A stretch of 64,000 bases of DNA from Nephrocerus scutellatus. Lineage: Eukaryota > Arthropoda > Insecta > Diptera > Pipunculidae. The notes under the pieces were generated by a model that saw only the letters and a program-made list of their open reading frames with translations, searched no databases and was not told the origin of the DNA. The first letter of the stretch is position 1. The number at the start of each line of letters is the position of its first letter. The stretch is from the NCBI GenBank assembly GCA_947095585.1, contig OX352762.1, positions 43,760,018-43,824,017 on the forward strand, read 5' to 3'. The position numbers were made by a program, and so were the translations under genes. Positions 30,453 through 42,650 of this stretch are shown one piece after another.

Positions 30453-32226
30453 AGTGTGGGGTGCCGCTGGTGCATTAAAATGCCAATTAATGAATTGCTG
30501 CGATAGGTAGATGGAAATTACGTTTTTGTTTTCCTTTAGGTATTTGAATAGACTTCTTAATTGATTTTTTTTTATATTTAAACTTATTACCAAGGAACTA
30601 CTCTCTGAATGACTTGCGCCACGGCAATAAGGTGGGCTAAGCCCTTTATTAAAATTAAGAATTAAATCGGAGAAATGTGATTTACAATATATCACATTCC
30701 TCACGTTTGTAGCCGGTTTCAAATTATTTTCTCGGAATTCTCCCTGATTTATTGAAAAAAGCAACTCAGAAAAACGATCACGAAACTATAACGATGCGAG
30801 TCCAAATACTTAAATGAATGGATCATGGTCAGGGAAAGCTTCAAAAAACCATGACCAAGGAAATATAACAAAAAAAATAACATACTTGAGCCTTCAAAAT
30901 TCTTGGAACCTCCATTAAAAAATGCGGTCTTTCAGGAACTAGCTGACTTATTTTTTGATGTCCAACAACTCGACAGTGAATTTTACCGAATTCGTTTGTA
31001 GTACCAGGCCTACCAAACGAATAAGGCACGCACAACTATCGAGCCGATAACCTCCAACGCCAAACATTGCACCAAGGATGAGCGAGTAGCTTGGCCAATT
31101 TTACCGGAGAAACATCCAATTCAGGCTTTTGATGAAGATTCGTAAATTTGGTTCTTTTTTTTATTTTTTTTTATTTATGCCCTTAAAATTGCTACCTCGG
31201 CGTGATGAAAATCTTCTCAATGCAGCCGTGAAAGAGTCGGTGGATAAGTCGCCCACCCATTCAAAGTGAACGGCTTTGGTGCTCATACATACGAACACAC
31301 ATACATAGGCCTTATGTGCCTTCTGTCCTCGCCCTCTTTTCATATAAATCTTGAACGGCCCTCATAATCAATTCCTACTTTCAAAAATACTCTAGCTAGA
31401 TTTACTCTTTCATATGGTAGCTAACCCATGAATTGCTGTTGTACCGCCATATGCCTTACACAAGTGACACAATTATAAATCACCTTATTGATCAATATTC
31501 GTGCACCAATACCCCCATAATCTCTGTTCTATTAAGGTTGATAATAACGTTGGTCCAGCATGGTGGCTCCTTGTATGCAGCTCTTTAATAATAAGGTATT
31601 TGAGCCGGGACCTTGTGATGATTGCCGAATGCTTTAGCTCCTAAGGAGCTGTTGACTGGTTGATTTGGCCACCTACCCTCATTATTCCTTGTCGATCCCG
31701 AAATAGATCCAACGATTTTAATTTGCTGTTTCGCCCGACTGCATGCTTATCATTTAACGGCGCAATCTCTTCTGAAAATGCATAGCCTTGATGCCATGCT
31801 ATGAATTTGTCAGCAGCGTTCAGTATTTCGTCTCGTTGTATAGGTAAAAGGTTTCGCTGTGGCACTGAACGTCTCATATTAGTCGTGATTCTAAGTACCA
31901 TTGCTACAATTTTTTCAACATTTGAAGAAGCTGGAGTATTATGTTAGCAGTTGGTGTTAGATATGTTGATTTTCTTGGATGACATGTGACACGATATGTT
32001 TTGGTCGAACACATGGCAATTCTTTGCGCAACTGATATCTTGCGGCTTGCACCGGCCAATACTCTTCTGGTTTGCTTAACCATTCAGGCCCCTTCCACCA
32101 AAGGTCAAACTCGACTAGTTTTCGTGGTGTCAATCCACGTGTAGCACAGTCCGCTGGATTTTAAGGCGATGGAACATGGTGCCAACATGATCGTCCAATC
32201 GTAGCTAAAATCTCCGATGTTCGGTT
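30453..32226 (-). pseudogene. BEL-A integrase/RNase H segment, duplicated copy
   Basis: Continues unit 3: SIYLSQQFINWHFNAPAAP (30460-30530), then the deleted LINE (30564-31170), then integrase core KAHKAYVCVFVCMSTKAVHFE (31343-31250), the PLNDKHAVGR block (31901-31641) and the NPADCATRG/LWWKGPEW region (32165-32050). It is a near-identical copy of 37945-39716 and ends at the duplication joint. Lesions are the same as in the primary copy. Confidence 0.85.
30564..31170 (-). mobile_element. Centrally deleted LINE in BEL-A integrase, copy 1
   Basis: The minus strand reads, from 31035, the 5' UTR of the CR1-like LINE (GTGCGTGCCTTATTCGTTTG and hairpin) and then, after about 190 bp, directly its 3' UTR (GTCATGG...GGCTTAGCCCACCTTATTGC) and A run (30564-30572). 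The EN-RT ORF is absent. About 135 bp at the 5' side (31036-31170) also belong to the insertion, because BEL-A integrase resumes only after it; this has a short open frame of unknown identity. Confidence 0.75.
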
Positions 32227-33712
32227 TTTTTTTTTTATTTTTTTTTTTTTTATTTTTCTTGTATATATATATTTTTTTTGTTGAAACTATGTTGTATAGA
32301 TATTTCCTTAAATTATACTTTTCTTAAGTGATATGTTTTCCTTATACTATGTTAACGTGTTCTTAATAGGCCAATTCTAATTTTCTTAGTTATTTAGACT
32401 TTTAACTTAAATTCTATTTTTACTTACTTTGTTTGTATTCATTATTGTCTATTTTTTTGTTATAATTTATTTACAATTTGGTGATACATTCTCTTACTCT
32501 TTAAGAAAATTTTTTTTTTTTTTTAAAGATCAATTTTATACGTTTATTAACAAAAAATAGGCTATTATGTTCTGCCATTTAGAAATATAAAATAGAATAT
32601 TAGTTCGTATTGTATTGTCAGAATAAACTTTGAGTTATTCTTCTAAAGGTCCTCCTAAGTCTAGATATAATTTTTTAAAACCTGATTCGGCTGTAGATGT
32701 AATAGTCATGGGTTGTTTTTTTTAGGCTGGATATATTTGTTTCTTTGGCAAATCGGGCAATGCTTACCAAATGTTGTCACATTGTTTTGCGCTTCTGTCC
32801 AAGAGTATTTTTCCGTTATATTTCGTATCGTCCGTTTTATTGCGTTTTATGTAATACGGTAATCGTTGAGCAAAAATTTTTTCTTTTTATGAGGATCGGT
32901 AATTTAATTATATACATATATTTTCATTTATTTGTTGCACATTTACATTACTCTTCTTAAATCTTTTTTTCATTCATTGCATTATTGGCGGCCACCTGCA
33001 AGTTTCTTTAATTCATTTTTAGTAATATATATCTTCTTATTTCATCTTGATCCGCAGAGTTTTTGCACATCCCTTAACAGTATTTTGCCAAATTCAGCCG
33101 CTTGGGTTGTAGTGCTTTCCTTGGATTACTTCATTTCTTCTTTTGTAATGCATAATTTATTAATGGTCCGCAGATGTGATGCACGTCCCTTGACAACAAA
33201 TCGAAAAATGATGCCGCTCGTGCTGTAGTGCCATCCTTGTTCCTTCTTATGAGTGTGCAATTCTTTATTGGGATATATGCCAAAACATTGTTGGATCCCA
33301 GGATTATATCAATATATTTTTTTTCATATTCTTCGTCCTCGAAACTGTTATATTTTATAAGCTCAATTATTTAATATCCATGGTAGTTATATGAAAACGC
33401 GACTGTTTCTTCGAATTCTGTTTAATTTATAAAAAATAGTTTGTACGGTGTATATTTGGTAGTGGAATTAATGTCGTAAAGTTGTCAGTCGTTTTGAGTT
33501 TTATAAGTAATTCGTCACGGTCTAGACTTAGGTTTTTGTTTTGTTTTTACGTTTGTTGAAGTCATTATTTTATAAGTTTATTTTAATTTTGTAAAGGCGT
33601 TTAAAGTATTTCATTTTAAAAGATAATATAATAATTAATACGAATACAAAAATATGTGTTCTCAATTTATTGATGAAATTAAGTAACTAATTATTGTTTA
33701 AAAAAATGTTTA

Positions 33713-34403
33713 TCAATTTTTCTGCATTGATTGTTTTTGTCGTTTGCTGTATTTGTGAACCATCCACTGCTCCTGTGTCGAGGATATTTGACTGATATTT
33801 GCATCTGGCTGTTGTGCTGAAGAAAAGTCACCAACATCATCTGATCCAGTAACTGAAGAATTGGCAGATATTGAATACATTATGTTGATTTTTGGCATCA
33901 ATTGTTGTATTAGGCTTGGTTGTATTGATAGTCCATATTCTGTAGCATCAAATATGGGCGTCATACATCTTGCGTTCGATAAAGTTTAATTGCCTTCTTT
34001 ATACGCCACTCATATAAGAAAAGATGTGCATAAGCCTTGATTCCTGTAATTCGGGTGCTTGGTGTATACTCAAGTAGTAGCTTCTTCTCTAGTAGGCGGA
34101 TTCTTGTTGTCCTTAGCAAATTAGGTTGTCCTCGGGCGGCCATTTTCCATGCGTTGTTGTTTATCTTCATTTTAATTTTTTGTCGTTGTCGTTATGTGAG
34201 GTGTTGGTGGAATACTGGCAGTAATGTTAACGTCAGTTTTCACTTGGATTCCAACTGTCGATGGCTGCGAAGATTCCTACTAGGTGTGGGAATTGATCGA
34301 CTTCGGCATTTACTTCATTTATCTTACTTTCTGTGTATCGGCGAAAGACGTCTTCATAATCGAATTCGTCAGTTTCCCTTCCGCTGTCGTTGTCGATGTC
34401 CAT
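33713..34403 (-). other. Second copy of the three antisense frames
   Basis: Duplicate of 21372-22062 with the same frames and the same ATGA overlap at 33961-33964. Differences from copy 1 include MKINNN for MKIKNN and one Ala to Gly change; no stop was gained. The copies are too similar to judge selection. Confidence 0.3.
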
Positions 34404-34715
34404 GTTTTAGTTTTATGCTGTGATTTCGGCAATGGAATTTGAATACTGGCTGGATGTAGTTATTTAGAAGTCAGCTTTTCTGATGTATTCGGCTGCAATG
34501 GCTAGCTGCTCCTCACTGGACATTAGTTAAAAATTATATGTGAAGACTTTGTAATTGGTCGTATTAAAAACTTTGGTCGTTTAGACTGGCAGGATCTTAG
34601 TAGGCTGGCAGGATCTTCTTAGACTGGCAATATTAAAAGATTCCAGGTAGACGTGGCAGGATCTGGTAATATTTGAAAAATTCGAAGATTCCAGGTAGGC
34701 ATGGCAGGATCTTCT

Positions 34716-35557
34716 TGTAATAGCAATGTAATGGCATGAGCTGTTTAGATCAGGATCGCCATGTAAAGGATAACGCTCGTTTTTTACTTAGTCCTCCACT
34801 AGTCCTGGCTATTTCGCCTTCGACTTAGACCTTTAGGCTGTTTCCTGCACTTAAGGTGGGATTCCAATTAGAGTGGATCTTTTTGATACCTGTAGAATTT
34901 AAGGCTCGCAAGCCTAATAAAATGCCGGTGGTATAAGTTTGACGTTCTATTTCGAAGTAATCTTTATTGGATAATTGTTGCTTATTTATATATAATTGAA
35001 TTAATTGAATATATAATTGAATTATATAATTGAATAAGAATATAAAATGTACACACATGCATACTAGCTTAGATCGATTAGTGCTGGTCAGCATTTTGGT
35101 ATTATTGCATACCGAACATTCTTAATTGCTTTAGGTCGCTTGCCTATATTGCTGATGTGACATATTTACCAGCACAGGCAAGTGACCTATTTTGTTTATA
35201 ATTTTATTGCATGCTCGGTCAGTGCCATGCACAGCAAGGGTAAGTGACCGAACGTTATTTACTTTTTTTATGATCAGCGCTCGCTTGCCTATAATGCTTT
35301 CTGTGCATTTTGTTGTCACAGGCTAACGACCGCCGATCGTACTCTCATTACTTTGTATGCTGTCATGCTCAGGCATGGAGTGTGCCAACAAAGTAATAAG
35401 ACTCTTTTTTTGTTCGTTCACTCGTTGATTGTTTATGCTGTAATATTTTAATTGCGGTTCATATGCAGAAGGCAATATGAGGAATGCAATTAATTGTAGG
35501 AATAAAGAATCGATCTAAGCTTGAATACAATGTTAGCGCTGGTATGCTCCCTTCACA
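34716..35557 (+). repeat. Terminal direct repeat of the non-coding LTR element, duplicated copy
   Basis: 842-bp near-copy of 22375-23209, with the ATAATTGAATT expansion inside (34988-35035) and the same stem-loop series. Confidence 0.85.
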
Positions 35558-37944
35558 CTGACGTAACGGCGAGAGGAACAATCCTCTATAAGTCCATTCA
35601 GATACAGGCTTACGCAGACGATATTGACATCGTTGGTAGAAATCCAAGAGCTGTACATCAAGCTTTCATCCAGATAGAGCAAGTGGAACGAAATCTGAGG
35701 TTCCACATAAATGAGAGCAAAACAAAGTACATGGTGGCCACGTCTGCGAGTAGATGATCCAACAATGGTCCCTCAATTCAAATAGTGGAGCGCGAATTTG
35801 AAGTAGTGCAATCCTTTAACTATCTCGGGTCAACTATAGCAGTCGATAACAGCATGGAACCAGAAATACGAGCACGATTGCTTAAAGCCAACAAAGCCTA
35901 ATATACTCTGTCAAGACTCTTCAAATCCAGGAACCATAACATCCAAGCTGCTTATATATAAGACAATGTTCATACCAGTACTTACATATGGATCCGAGAC
36001 TTGGGTGCTTAACAAATAGCATTCTGACCTCTTAGCCGCGTTCGAGAGAAAAGTCTTACGGAGAATTGTTGCCCCCGTATGTGAGGAAGGACTATTCCGG
36101 AGACTCTATAATGATGAGATATACGAGCGTTACCGCGATGTCGACACCGTGATGAAAATTAAGCTCGGAAGGCTTCGGTGGGCAGGACACCTAACTCGCA
36201 TGAGCGAAGAGGATCCTGCTCGGAAAGTCCTTTGCGGTAGGATTTATGGAACACGACAGCGAGGCCGGCCAAGCCTACGCTGGAAGGATGGCGTAGACCA
36301 GGACGCCCAGAGTTCAGGGATGACAAACTGGATGACATCGGCTCGAAATCAGGACCGGTGGAGAGAATTTTTGCGGGAGGCCAGGACCGGACCCCTGGTA
36401 GAGCCAAATATGATAATGATGATTCCATCAGCATACGTGCGGTCGTTCTCGGTAATCTAACTTCAAAGTTACCCAATAATCAACTAAATCACTGCAATTT
36501 ATTTATTTTTATAATGTACACACGCTAAAGGGATTTGGACCTTTGCTTAGCACAGCATGGGCGTTAGGAAATTAGGGAGAGGAACAGATGATATGTCTAT
36601 GCACGTGTGTCTTAAATTACCGCAGATCATACAAATGCGGAAACACAGAATCAGGCAATTCATTCCACATAACTATTGTGCGGCTGTATTTGCTGATCTT
36701 AATAAAAACAAATGTCGGCCAATTATAAACCAATTAAACTTGGCCGACCCCGCTTACGCTATTCCTGGAGATGTTGACGTTTTCTTCGGCCACGATGTGT
36801 TTAATGAAATATTGTTGCCACAGAAAATTAGAATTGCCGATCATTTCTCTGCTCAGTCGACTTCTTTAAGAATTACTCAGGTTTCTACACGACGAAGAAG
36901 TTGGCTAGAAGAAGTGAACATGGCAAGGGGACTCAAATCTGCAGAAGATGAGTGTTAAGAACAGTTTTGCCGCGGCTTAATGGTTGTCTACTTTCCCGCA
37001 ACTTAACAAGTAATTTGTTGAAGGGTCCAATTGCACCACCGTCTGAAATTAACCAAATCTATAATTACAGAATTGCAAATTAATATAAATAATGAAAACC
37101 CAATCAACGGGAAAAACTGTATTTGACTGCGCAGCAACTTCGACCCCTTTCACCACAATACAATGAAAAACCCCTCTATGTCTTTTTTCTCCATTCAACA
37201 AAATGCGAATGAATTTTATTTCCCACATAGGTTACAGAAAGCTAAACTAGCTAGTTAACAAGCAAGAAGAAACCACTGCATTTCGGTGTACACCAATATG
37301 GTAAACTGTTATTCTTTTGTATCAAGAAATGAAATTGCAACTTGCTATCATACTGTAAGAATACCTTACTCCGTAACATTTCCTGCCCCAGTTGAATCGG
37401 TTGATTCAATCGGAATTTGACAAATCTTTTGTACTGGTCGAGTAATGGTAGTTGTCTTGGTTTTGATGGTGACTGTTCTAACCAAACCACCCTTACCCGG
37501 ATGCAGCTGCTGTATGACGCCCAGTGCCCACTGAGCTGGTAGATAATTTTTTTCCTTGATCACAACGACATTGCCAACTTCAACGTTTTGTCTTCTGTAC
37601 TGCCATTTGATTCGTCGCTGCAGTGATGTTCAAAACTCAGCTTGCCAGCGCCGCCAAATATGTTGTACGAATTGCTGAAGAAGTTGCCAGCGTGTTAACA
37701 ATGTTTGTTTGACATCAACCGGTTTTGATTCAGGCACCCTCTTCATGGAACAGCCGATTAGAAAATGTGCCAGTGTCAACGGATATAGCTGTTCAGGTGA
37801 TACTGAACATAGCGGTCGTGAGTTCATAATTGCTTCGATTTCTATAATCAGGGTGTTCAGTTCCTCATATGTTAGTATGGTGTTGCCTATCTCTCGTCGT
37901 AAATGATATTTCATCGACTTCACAGCACCTTCGAACAGACCTCC
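35517..37944. repeat. 2428-bp unit 4 (single, in right segment)
   Basis: LTR end, RTE RT 35558-36423 (with its own changes near 35658 and 35698), BEL-B protease piece 36557-36958, BEL-A 3' LTR 36963-37378 and integrase end. Groups with unit 3 by four shared bases. Confidence 0.95.
36963..37378 (-). repeat. BEL-A 3' LTR, inner copy
   Basis: The copy contiguous with the complete BEL-A pol. Same borders as the outer copy; ACAATACAATG near 37157 is its own variant. Confidence 0.85.
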
Positions 37945-39391
37945 AGTGTGGGGTGCCGCTGGTGCATTAAAATGCCAATTAATGAATTGCTGCGATAGGT
38001 AGATGGAAATTACGTTTTTGTTTTCCTTTAGGTATTTGAATAGACTTCTTAATTGATTTTTTTTTATATTTAAACTTATTACCAAGGAACTACTCTCTGA
38101 TGACTTGCGCCACGGCAATAAGGTGGGCTAAGCCCTTTATTAAAATTAAGAATTAAATCGGAGAAATGTGATTTACAATATATCACATTCCTCACGTTTG
38201 TAGCCGGTTTCAAATTATTTTCTCGGAATTCTCCCTGATTTATTGAAAAAAGCAACTCAGAAAAACGATCACGAAACTATAACGATGCGAGTCCAAATGC
38301 TTAAATGAATGGATCATGGTCAGGGAAAGCTTCAAAAAACCATGACCAAGGAAATATAACAAAAAAAATAACATACCTGAGCCTTCAAAATTCTTGGAAC
38401 CTCCATTAAAAAATGCGGTCTTTCAGGAACTAGCTGACTTATTTTTTGATGTCCAACAACTCGACAGTGAATTTTACCGAATTCGTTTGTAGTACCAGGC
38501 CTACCAAACGAATAAGGCACGCACAACTATCGAGCCGATAACCTCCAACGCCAAACATTGCACCAAGGATGAGCGAGTAGCTTGGCCAATTTTACCGGAG
38601 AAACATCCAATTCAGGCTTTTGATGAAGATTCGTAAATTTGGTTCTTTTTTTTATTTTTTTTATTTATGCCCTTAAAATTGCTACCTCGGCGTGATGAAA
38701 ATCTTCTCAATGCAGCCGTGAAAGAGTCGGTGGATAAGTCGCCCACCAATTCAAAGTGAACGGCTTTGGTGCTCACACATACGAACACACATACATAGGC
38801 CTTATGTGCCTTCTGTCCTCGCCCTCTTTTCATATAAATCTTGAACGGCCCGCATAATCAATTCCTACTTTCAAAAATACTCTAGCTAGATTTACTCTTT
38901 CATATGGTAGCTAACCCATGAATTGCTGTTGTACCGCCATATGCCTTACACAAGTGACACAATTATAAATCACCTTATTGATCAATATTCGTGCACCAAT
39001 ACCCCCATAATCTCTGTTCTATTAAGGTTGATAATAACGTTGGTCCAGCATGGTGATTCCTTGTATGCAGCTCTTTAATAATAAGGTATTTGAGCCGGGA
39101 CCTTGTGATGATTGCCGAATGCTTTAGCTCCTAAGGAGCTGTTGACTGGTTGATTTGGCCACCTACCCTCATTATTCCTTGTCGATCCCGAAATAGATCC
39201 AACGATTTTAATTTGCTGTTTCGCCCGACTGCATGCTTATCATTTAACGGCGCAATCTCTTCTGAAAATGCATAGCCTTGATGCCATGCTATGAATTTGT
39301 CAGCAGCGTTCAGTATTTCGTCTCGTTGTATAGGTAAAAGGTTTCGCTGTGGCACTGAACGTCTCATATTAGTCGTGATTCTAAGTACCAT
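37366..39391 (-). pseudogene. BEL-A integrase (split by deleted LINE)
   Basis: Upstream part 39391-39131 is the RNase H/integrase linker (PLNDKHAVGRNSKLKSLDLF); the HHCC region near 39050-38900 is broken; the core starts KAYVCVFVCVSTKAVHFELV (38833-38740) and is cut after GSNFKGIN by the LINE insertion; then FINWHFNAPAAPHTGG and the Glu of GLFEGAVKS (38000-37920), and the C-terminal IKEKNYLPAQWALG domain to 37366. Frame breaks near 37620, 38100 and 38690 inactivate it. Confidence 0.85.
38057..38665 (-). mobile_element. Centrally deleted LINE in BEL-A integrase, copy 2
   Basis: Duplicate of 30564-31170, with the T run at 38057-38065 (3' end) and 5' UTR hairpin at about 38481-38511. Being part of the segmental duplication, it is not an independent insertion. 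Confidence 0.75.
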
Positions 39392-39419
39392 TGCTACAAT
39401 TTTTTCAACATTTGAAAAA

Positions 39420-40414
39420 GCTGGAGTATTATGTTAGCAGTTGGTGTTAGATATGTTGATTTTCTTGGATGACATGTGACACGATATGTTTTGGTCGAAC
39501 ACATGGCAATTCTTTGCGCAACTGATATCTTGCGGCTTGCACCGGCCAATGCTCTTCTGGTTTGCTTAACCATTCAGGCCCCTTCCACCAAAGGTCAAAC
39601 TCGACTAGTTTTCGTGGTGTCAATCCACGTGTAGCACAGTCCGCTGGATTTTAAGGCGATGGAACATGGTGCCAACATGGTCGTCCAATCGTAGCTAAAA
39701 TCTCCGATGTTCGGTTTGCCTTGTTGAAAGCACTGCAGCACATAATTCCAGTTTGGGAACGGTTCGTTGTTTTAGTGGAGTCACTTTGGTTTTGGCTGTT
39801 ATCAAGCTGGTGTGAATGCTTCCACTATCATCTTCAACTCTACAGTAAACTGTGGTGGATATGGCCTTCTGAGATGCGTTACAGAAAGCATGTAGCTGAA
39901 TTGGTTTGGTTGTTGTCTTGAGCCAACGTGGGATTTGAATGTTCTTGATGTCGCTGAGCTCTCTTCGTAATTTGAACCACTCATCAAGAATATGAGGTGG
40001 TAATTCCTGGTCCCAAGTTCGTTTTTCCAGCCATAAACTCTGAAATAGGATTTTAACGGTGATTATAATTGGCGACAACCCTCCGAGCGGGTCGAATATT
40101 TTAGAGGTTTCTGACAGAAATGCCCTTTTTGAAGCTTTGATACTTTCCTCTTCTTCCAAGTTGACGGAAAATAAAAACACGTCTTCATTCGGTTCCCATT
40201 GCAAGCCCAGTAGCTTGATGGTGGCATCGGTTTCCAAAGTTTTTGGAGCAAGTTGTTGATCTGCAATTGGCACGATATCGAGAAAGGTTGTGTTATTTGA
40301 TGCCCATTTTCTGAAATGTAACCCTGCATCGCCCAACATCGCTGTCACCTGTCGTCGTAATCTTGTAGCTTCTTCTACCGTATTGCAACCGCTCATCAGG
40401 TCATCGACGTACAC
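39420..40414 (-). pseudogene. BEL-A RT palm end and RNase H
   Basis: Starts at the RT active site YVDDLMSG (40412), then FRKWASNN, KLLGLQWEPNED, SKIFDPLGGLSPIIIT and QLHAFCNASQKA, TAKTKVTPLKQRTVPKLELC. In the RNase H motif usually reading F-C-D-A-S, Asp is replaced by Asn, removing a catalytic residue. After LELCAAVL about 60 residues are deleted (near 39718) and NRTSEILATIG and NPADCATRG follow in another frame to about 39420. Confidence 0.85.
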
Positions 40415-40422
40415 ATCTTGCT

Positions 40423-41411
40423 TTAGAACTGGTATTTCGTATAATTTTCTTCCGCAATTTTTGCCAGTACTCGAGTGGCCAGAAATGGAGCGGAAGCAGT
40501 ACCATAGGTGAGGGTTTTGAGTTTATAACGTTTTACTTCTTGAGTGGGCTTATCTCGCCATAATATTGTCTGATACTTAGCATCGTTTTCATCGATTAAT
40601 ATCTGGCGATACATTTTTTCCACATCTGCGGTGAAAACTACTGCATGTTGTCTAAAACGCACCAATATGTTATACAATGGTTGCTGTGTAGTTGGGCCAA
40701 CCATCAGAGTATCGTTGAGTGAGTTTCCTGTACTCGTTTTGGCTGACGCATCAAAGACAACGCGCAGCTTCGTAGTAGCGCTGGACAATTTTGAAATTCC
40801 ATGATGTGGAAGAAAACAAGTTTAAGCTTCTGTTATCATTCGTAATTTGCACCATGTGGTTCAGTTCTTCGTATTCTTTCATGAAGCTATGGTATAAGTC
40901 GCTAAATTGTTGGTTTTTTGTGAATTTCCTTTTCATTGCATGCAACCGACTCAACGCTAGACGATACAAACGACCTAATGGCGGCCTTGGCTTTTTAAAG
41001 GGTAGCCGAACAATATATCGGCCTTTTTAATTTCGGGTTGTGGTGTTTACTTCTTCACATGACCTTTCTTCTTCGGTATAATATGGTATAATTGGTAAGG
41101 ATTCTTCTTCCCAGAACTTCATTAGGGATTGGTCGATGCCAATTTCATTAAGCAAAGTTAATGTACCGGAACCCGGTGATTTTCCTGCGATAAACCATCC
41201 AACTGCCGTATTTTGTGCTACTGGTTGATCTTCCCCAATTGAAACCCTTCCCTCAATAAGCATATGGAACATATGATCGGCTCCGATTAACACATCGATG
41301 GGTCTCGGTTTATTAAATGATGGATCTGCTAACTTTAACTTCTGTATGTGCTTCCATTCGTCAATGTTTATGTTAGCACTAGGTATTACACTCGTGATTT
41401 GTGGTACTATC
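40423..41411 (-). pseudogene. BEL-A protease tail and RT N-terminal half
   Basis: From the copia border: VPQITSVIPSANI, KLKLADPSFNKPRPIDVLIG, then GWFIAGKSPGSGT (41293-41027), a charged linker (40969-40751), and RT blocks LRVVFDASAKTSTGNSLND and VVFTADVEKMYRQI (motif A Asp kept, about 40640). A frame break at 40415-40423 separates motif C. The protease is split by copia from its N-terminal half at 45190-45433. Confidence 0.82.
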
Positions 41412-41611
41412 TGTTGTAATTAAATTATATATAAGTGTTCCAACACCCTGTAATTATAATGATATAATAAAGTATGCTGTTGTCTCTTTCATGCCAAGAG
41501 TACATCTGTCATTTTATCTTGTATATTAATATGAAAAATAAATGACTTGCTCTTTTGCAATTTAACCTTCAAGCTGATAAAATGTGTTTTCCCTCCACTG
41601 AAATTACAACA
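41412..41611 (+). repeat. Copia 5' LTR (200 bp)
   Basis: Begins TGTTGTAATT and ends AATTACAACA, a perfect 10-bp inverted pair. Contains AATAAA signals (41465-41475, 41537-41545). Followed by the primer site GGTTATGTGCCC (41612-41623), close to the GGTTATGGGCCC that copia uses with an internal part of initiator Met-tRNA. Confidence 0.85.
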
Positions 41612-41628
41612 GGTTATGTGCCCTTCGC

Positions 41629-42250
41629 TTGCATAAAATGGGAAAACCTAAGAAATTGAAAGGTAGGAGCAATTACGACGAGTGGAAGGTTGAAGCAAAG
41701 GCGTATCTTGCGACAAAAGGACACTGGAAGTGCTTCAGTGGAACAGAGACGGATGAAGAAAAAAAATTTTTGGCGACCCAAATGTTAAATTTATTTCTTT
41801 CATCAGCTCTCTATACGTACACCGAAAAGTGCACAAGATCTGTTTAAACAAATGGTTGGAGTCAAACAAGCTGATTGTTCATCGATGGAGGACTATGTTC
41901 AAAAAATAAAGCTTATGTCGACAAAAGTCAAGAAAGCTGGTCAGGAAATCGGAGATGATGTTGTGGCAGCGCTATTGTTGGCAAATTTACCAGACGAATA
42001 TCGTCCAATGGTAATGGCCATTGAAAATTCGAAGCCGGAGTTAACATATGATTTTTTCCAAAATCGCCTACTCCAAGAGGTTTCACCTAATTCGGATACT
42101 GTTGATGCGGCGGCATTAGTTGCGAGAAAGTCATACAATAACCAGAAAAATAAGCCGCAATATTCAAGACAGAAAATCGGCAAATCTGTGAAATGTTATG
42201 TTTGTGATGATGTTCACCAACAAGTGTCCAAACAAAAGAAGAAAATCTGA
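41629..42250 (+). pseudogene. Copia gag
   Basis: LKGRSNYDEWKVEAKAYL and ATQMLNLFLSS (first frame, to 41847), a frame change with loss of about 30 codons, then MEDYVQKIKLMSTKV, LLLANLPDEYRPMVMAIE (the UBN2-type gag domain) and a broken zinc knuckle at CYVCDDVH (42197-42220). The frame shifts at the knuckle into protease. It would form particles. Confidence 0.85.
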
Positions 42251-42650
42251 AAAACTTTTTTTGTGTTCATTTGTGGCTCAAGCAAAACCTTCTCATGAGT
42301 TGTATATAGACTCAGGTGCTTCTGCTCACATCACAATGAGCGATGCTAGTTTGACAAATGTCCGAAAGCCTTCGAAGAAAGAAATAATTGTGGGCGACAA
42401 TTCTCATCTAAATGTAAAATGTGCAGGCGATATAAAAATGTCTATTGGCACAAATTATATGTCACGAAATGAGGATGTTACTGTGAAAGACGTTCCTCAT
42501 ATACCAGACATTTGTGCAAATCTTATGACGGTGAGTCAGATGGCAAAGCGCGGTAGCACATTGGTTTTTGACAAAGAAAGCTGCAAGATTTTTGATGCTA
42601 ACAAATCATTAATTGCAACTGCCAGCTTATTAACGATTTGTATAAATTAA
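42198..42650 (+). pseudogene. Copia protease
   Basis: LYIDSGASAHITM at about 42302 is the copia retropepsin active site; DVPHIPDICANLMTVSQMAK and LVFDKESCKIF follow, as in the family. The frame ends with a stop at 42648 and integrase continues in an overlapping frame. Confidence 0.85.

Larger units (their letters stand above)
19884..32226. repeat. Segmental duplication, left copy (holds units 1-3)
   Basis: From the T-rich tract in the LTR-element interior to BEL-A RNase H (CCGATGTTCGGTTT). Minus two extra 2428-bp units it is about 7.49 kb, equal to the right copy at 32227-39716. The joint (32221-32255) lies in T runs with a few shared bases. Confidence 0.9.
32227..39716. repeat. Segmental duplication, right copy
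   Basis: Near-identical to 19884-32226 without units 1-2: LTR-element interior (32227-34715), right terminal repeat (34716-35557), unit 4 (35517-37944) and BEL-A segment (37945-39716). A local difference at 34988-35035 replaces about 27 bp by ATAATTGAATT-type repeats. Its right end continues into the unique BEL-A RNase H at GCCTTGTTG. Confidence 0.9.
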
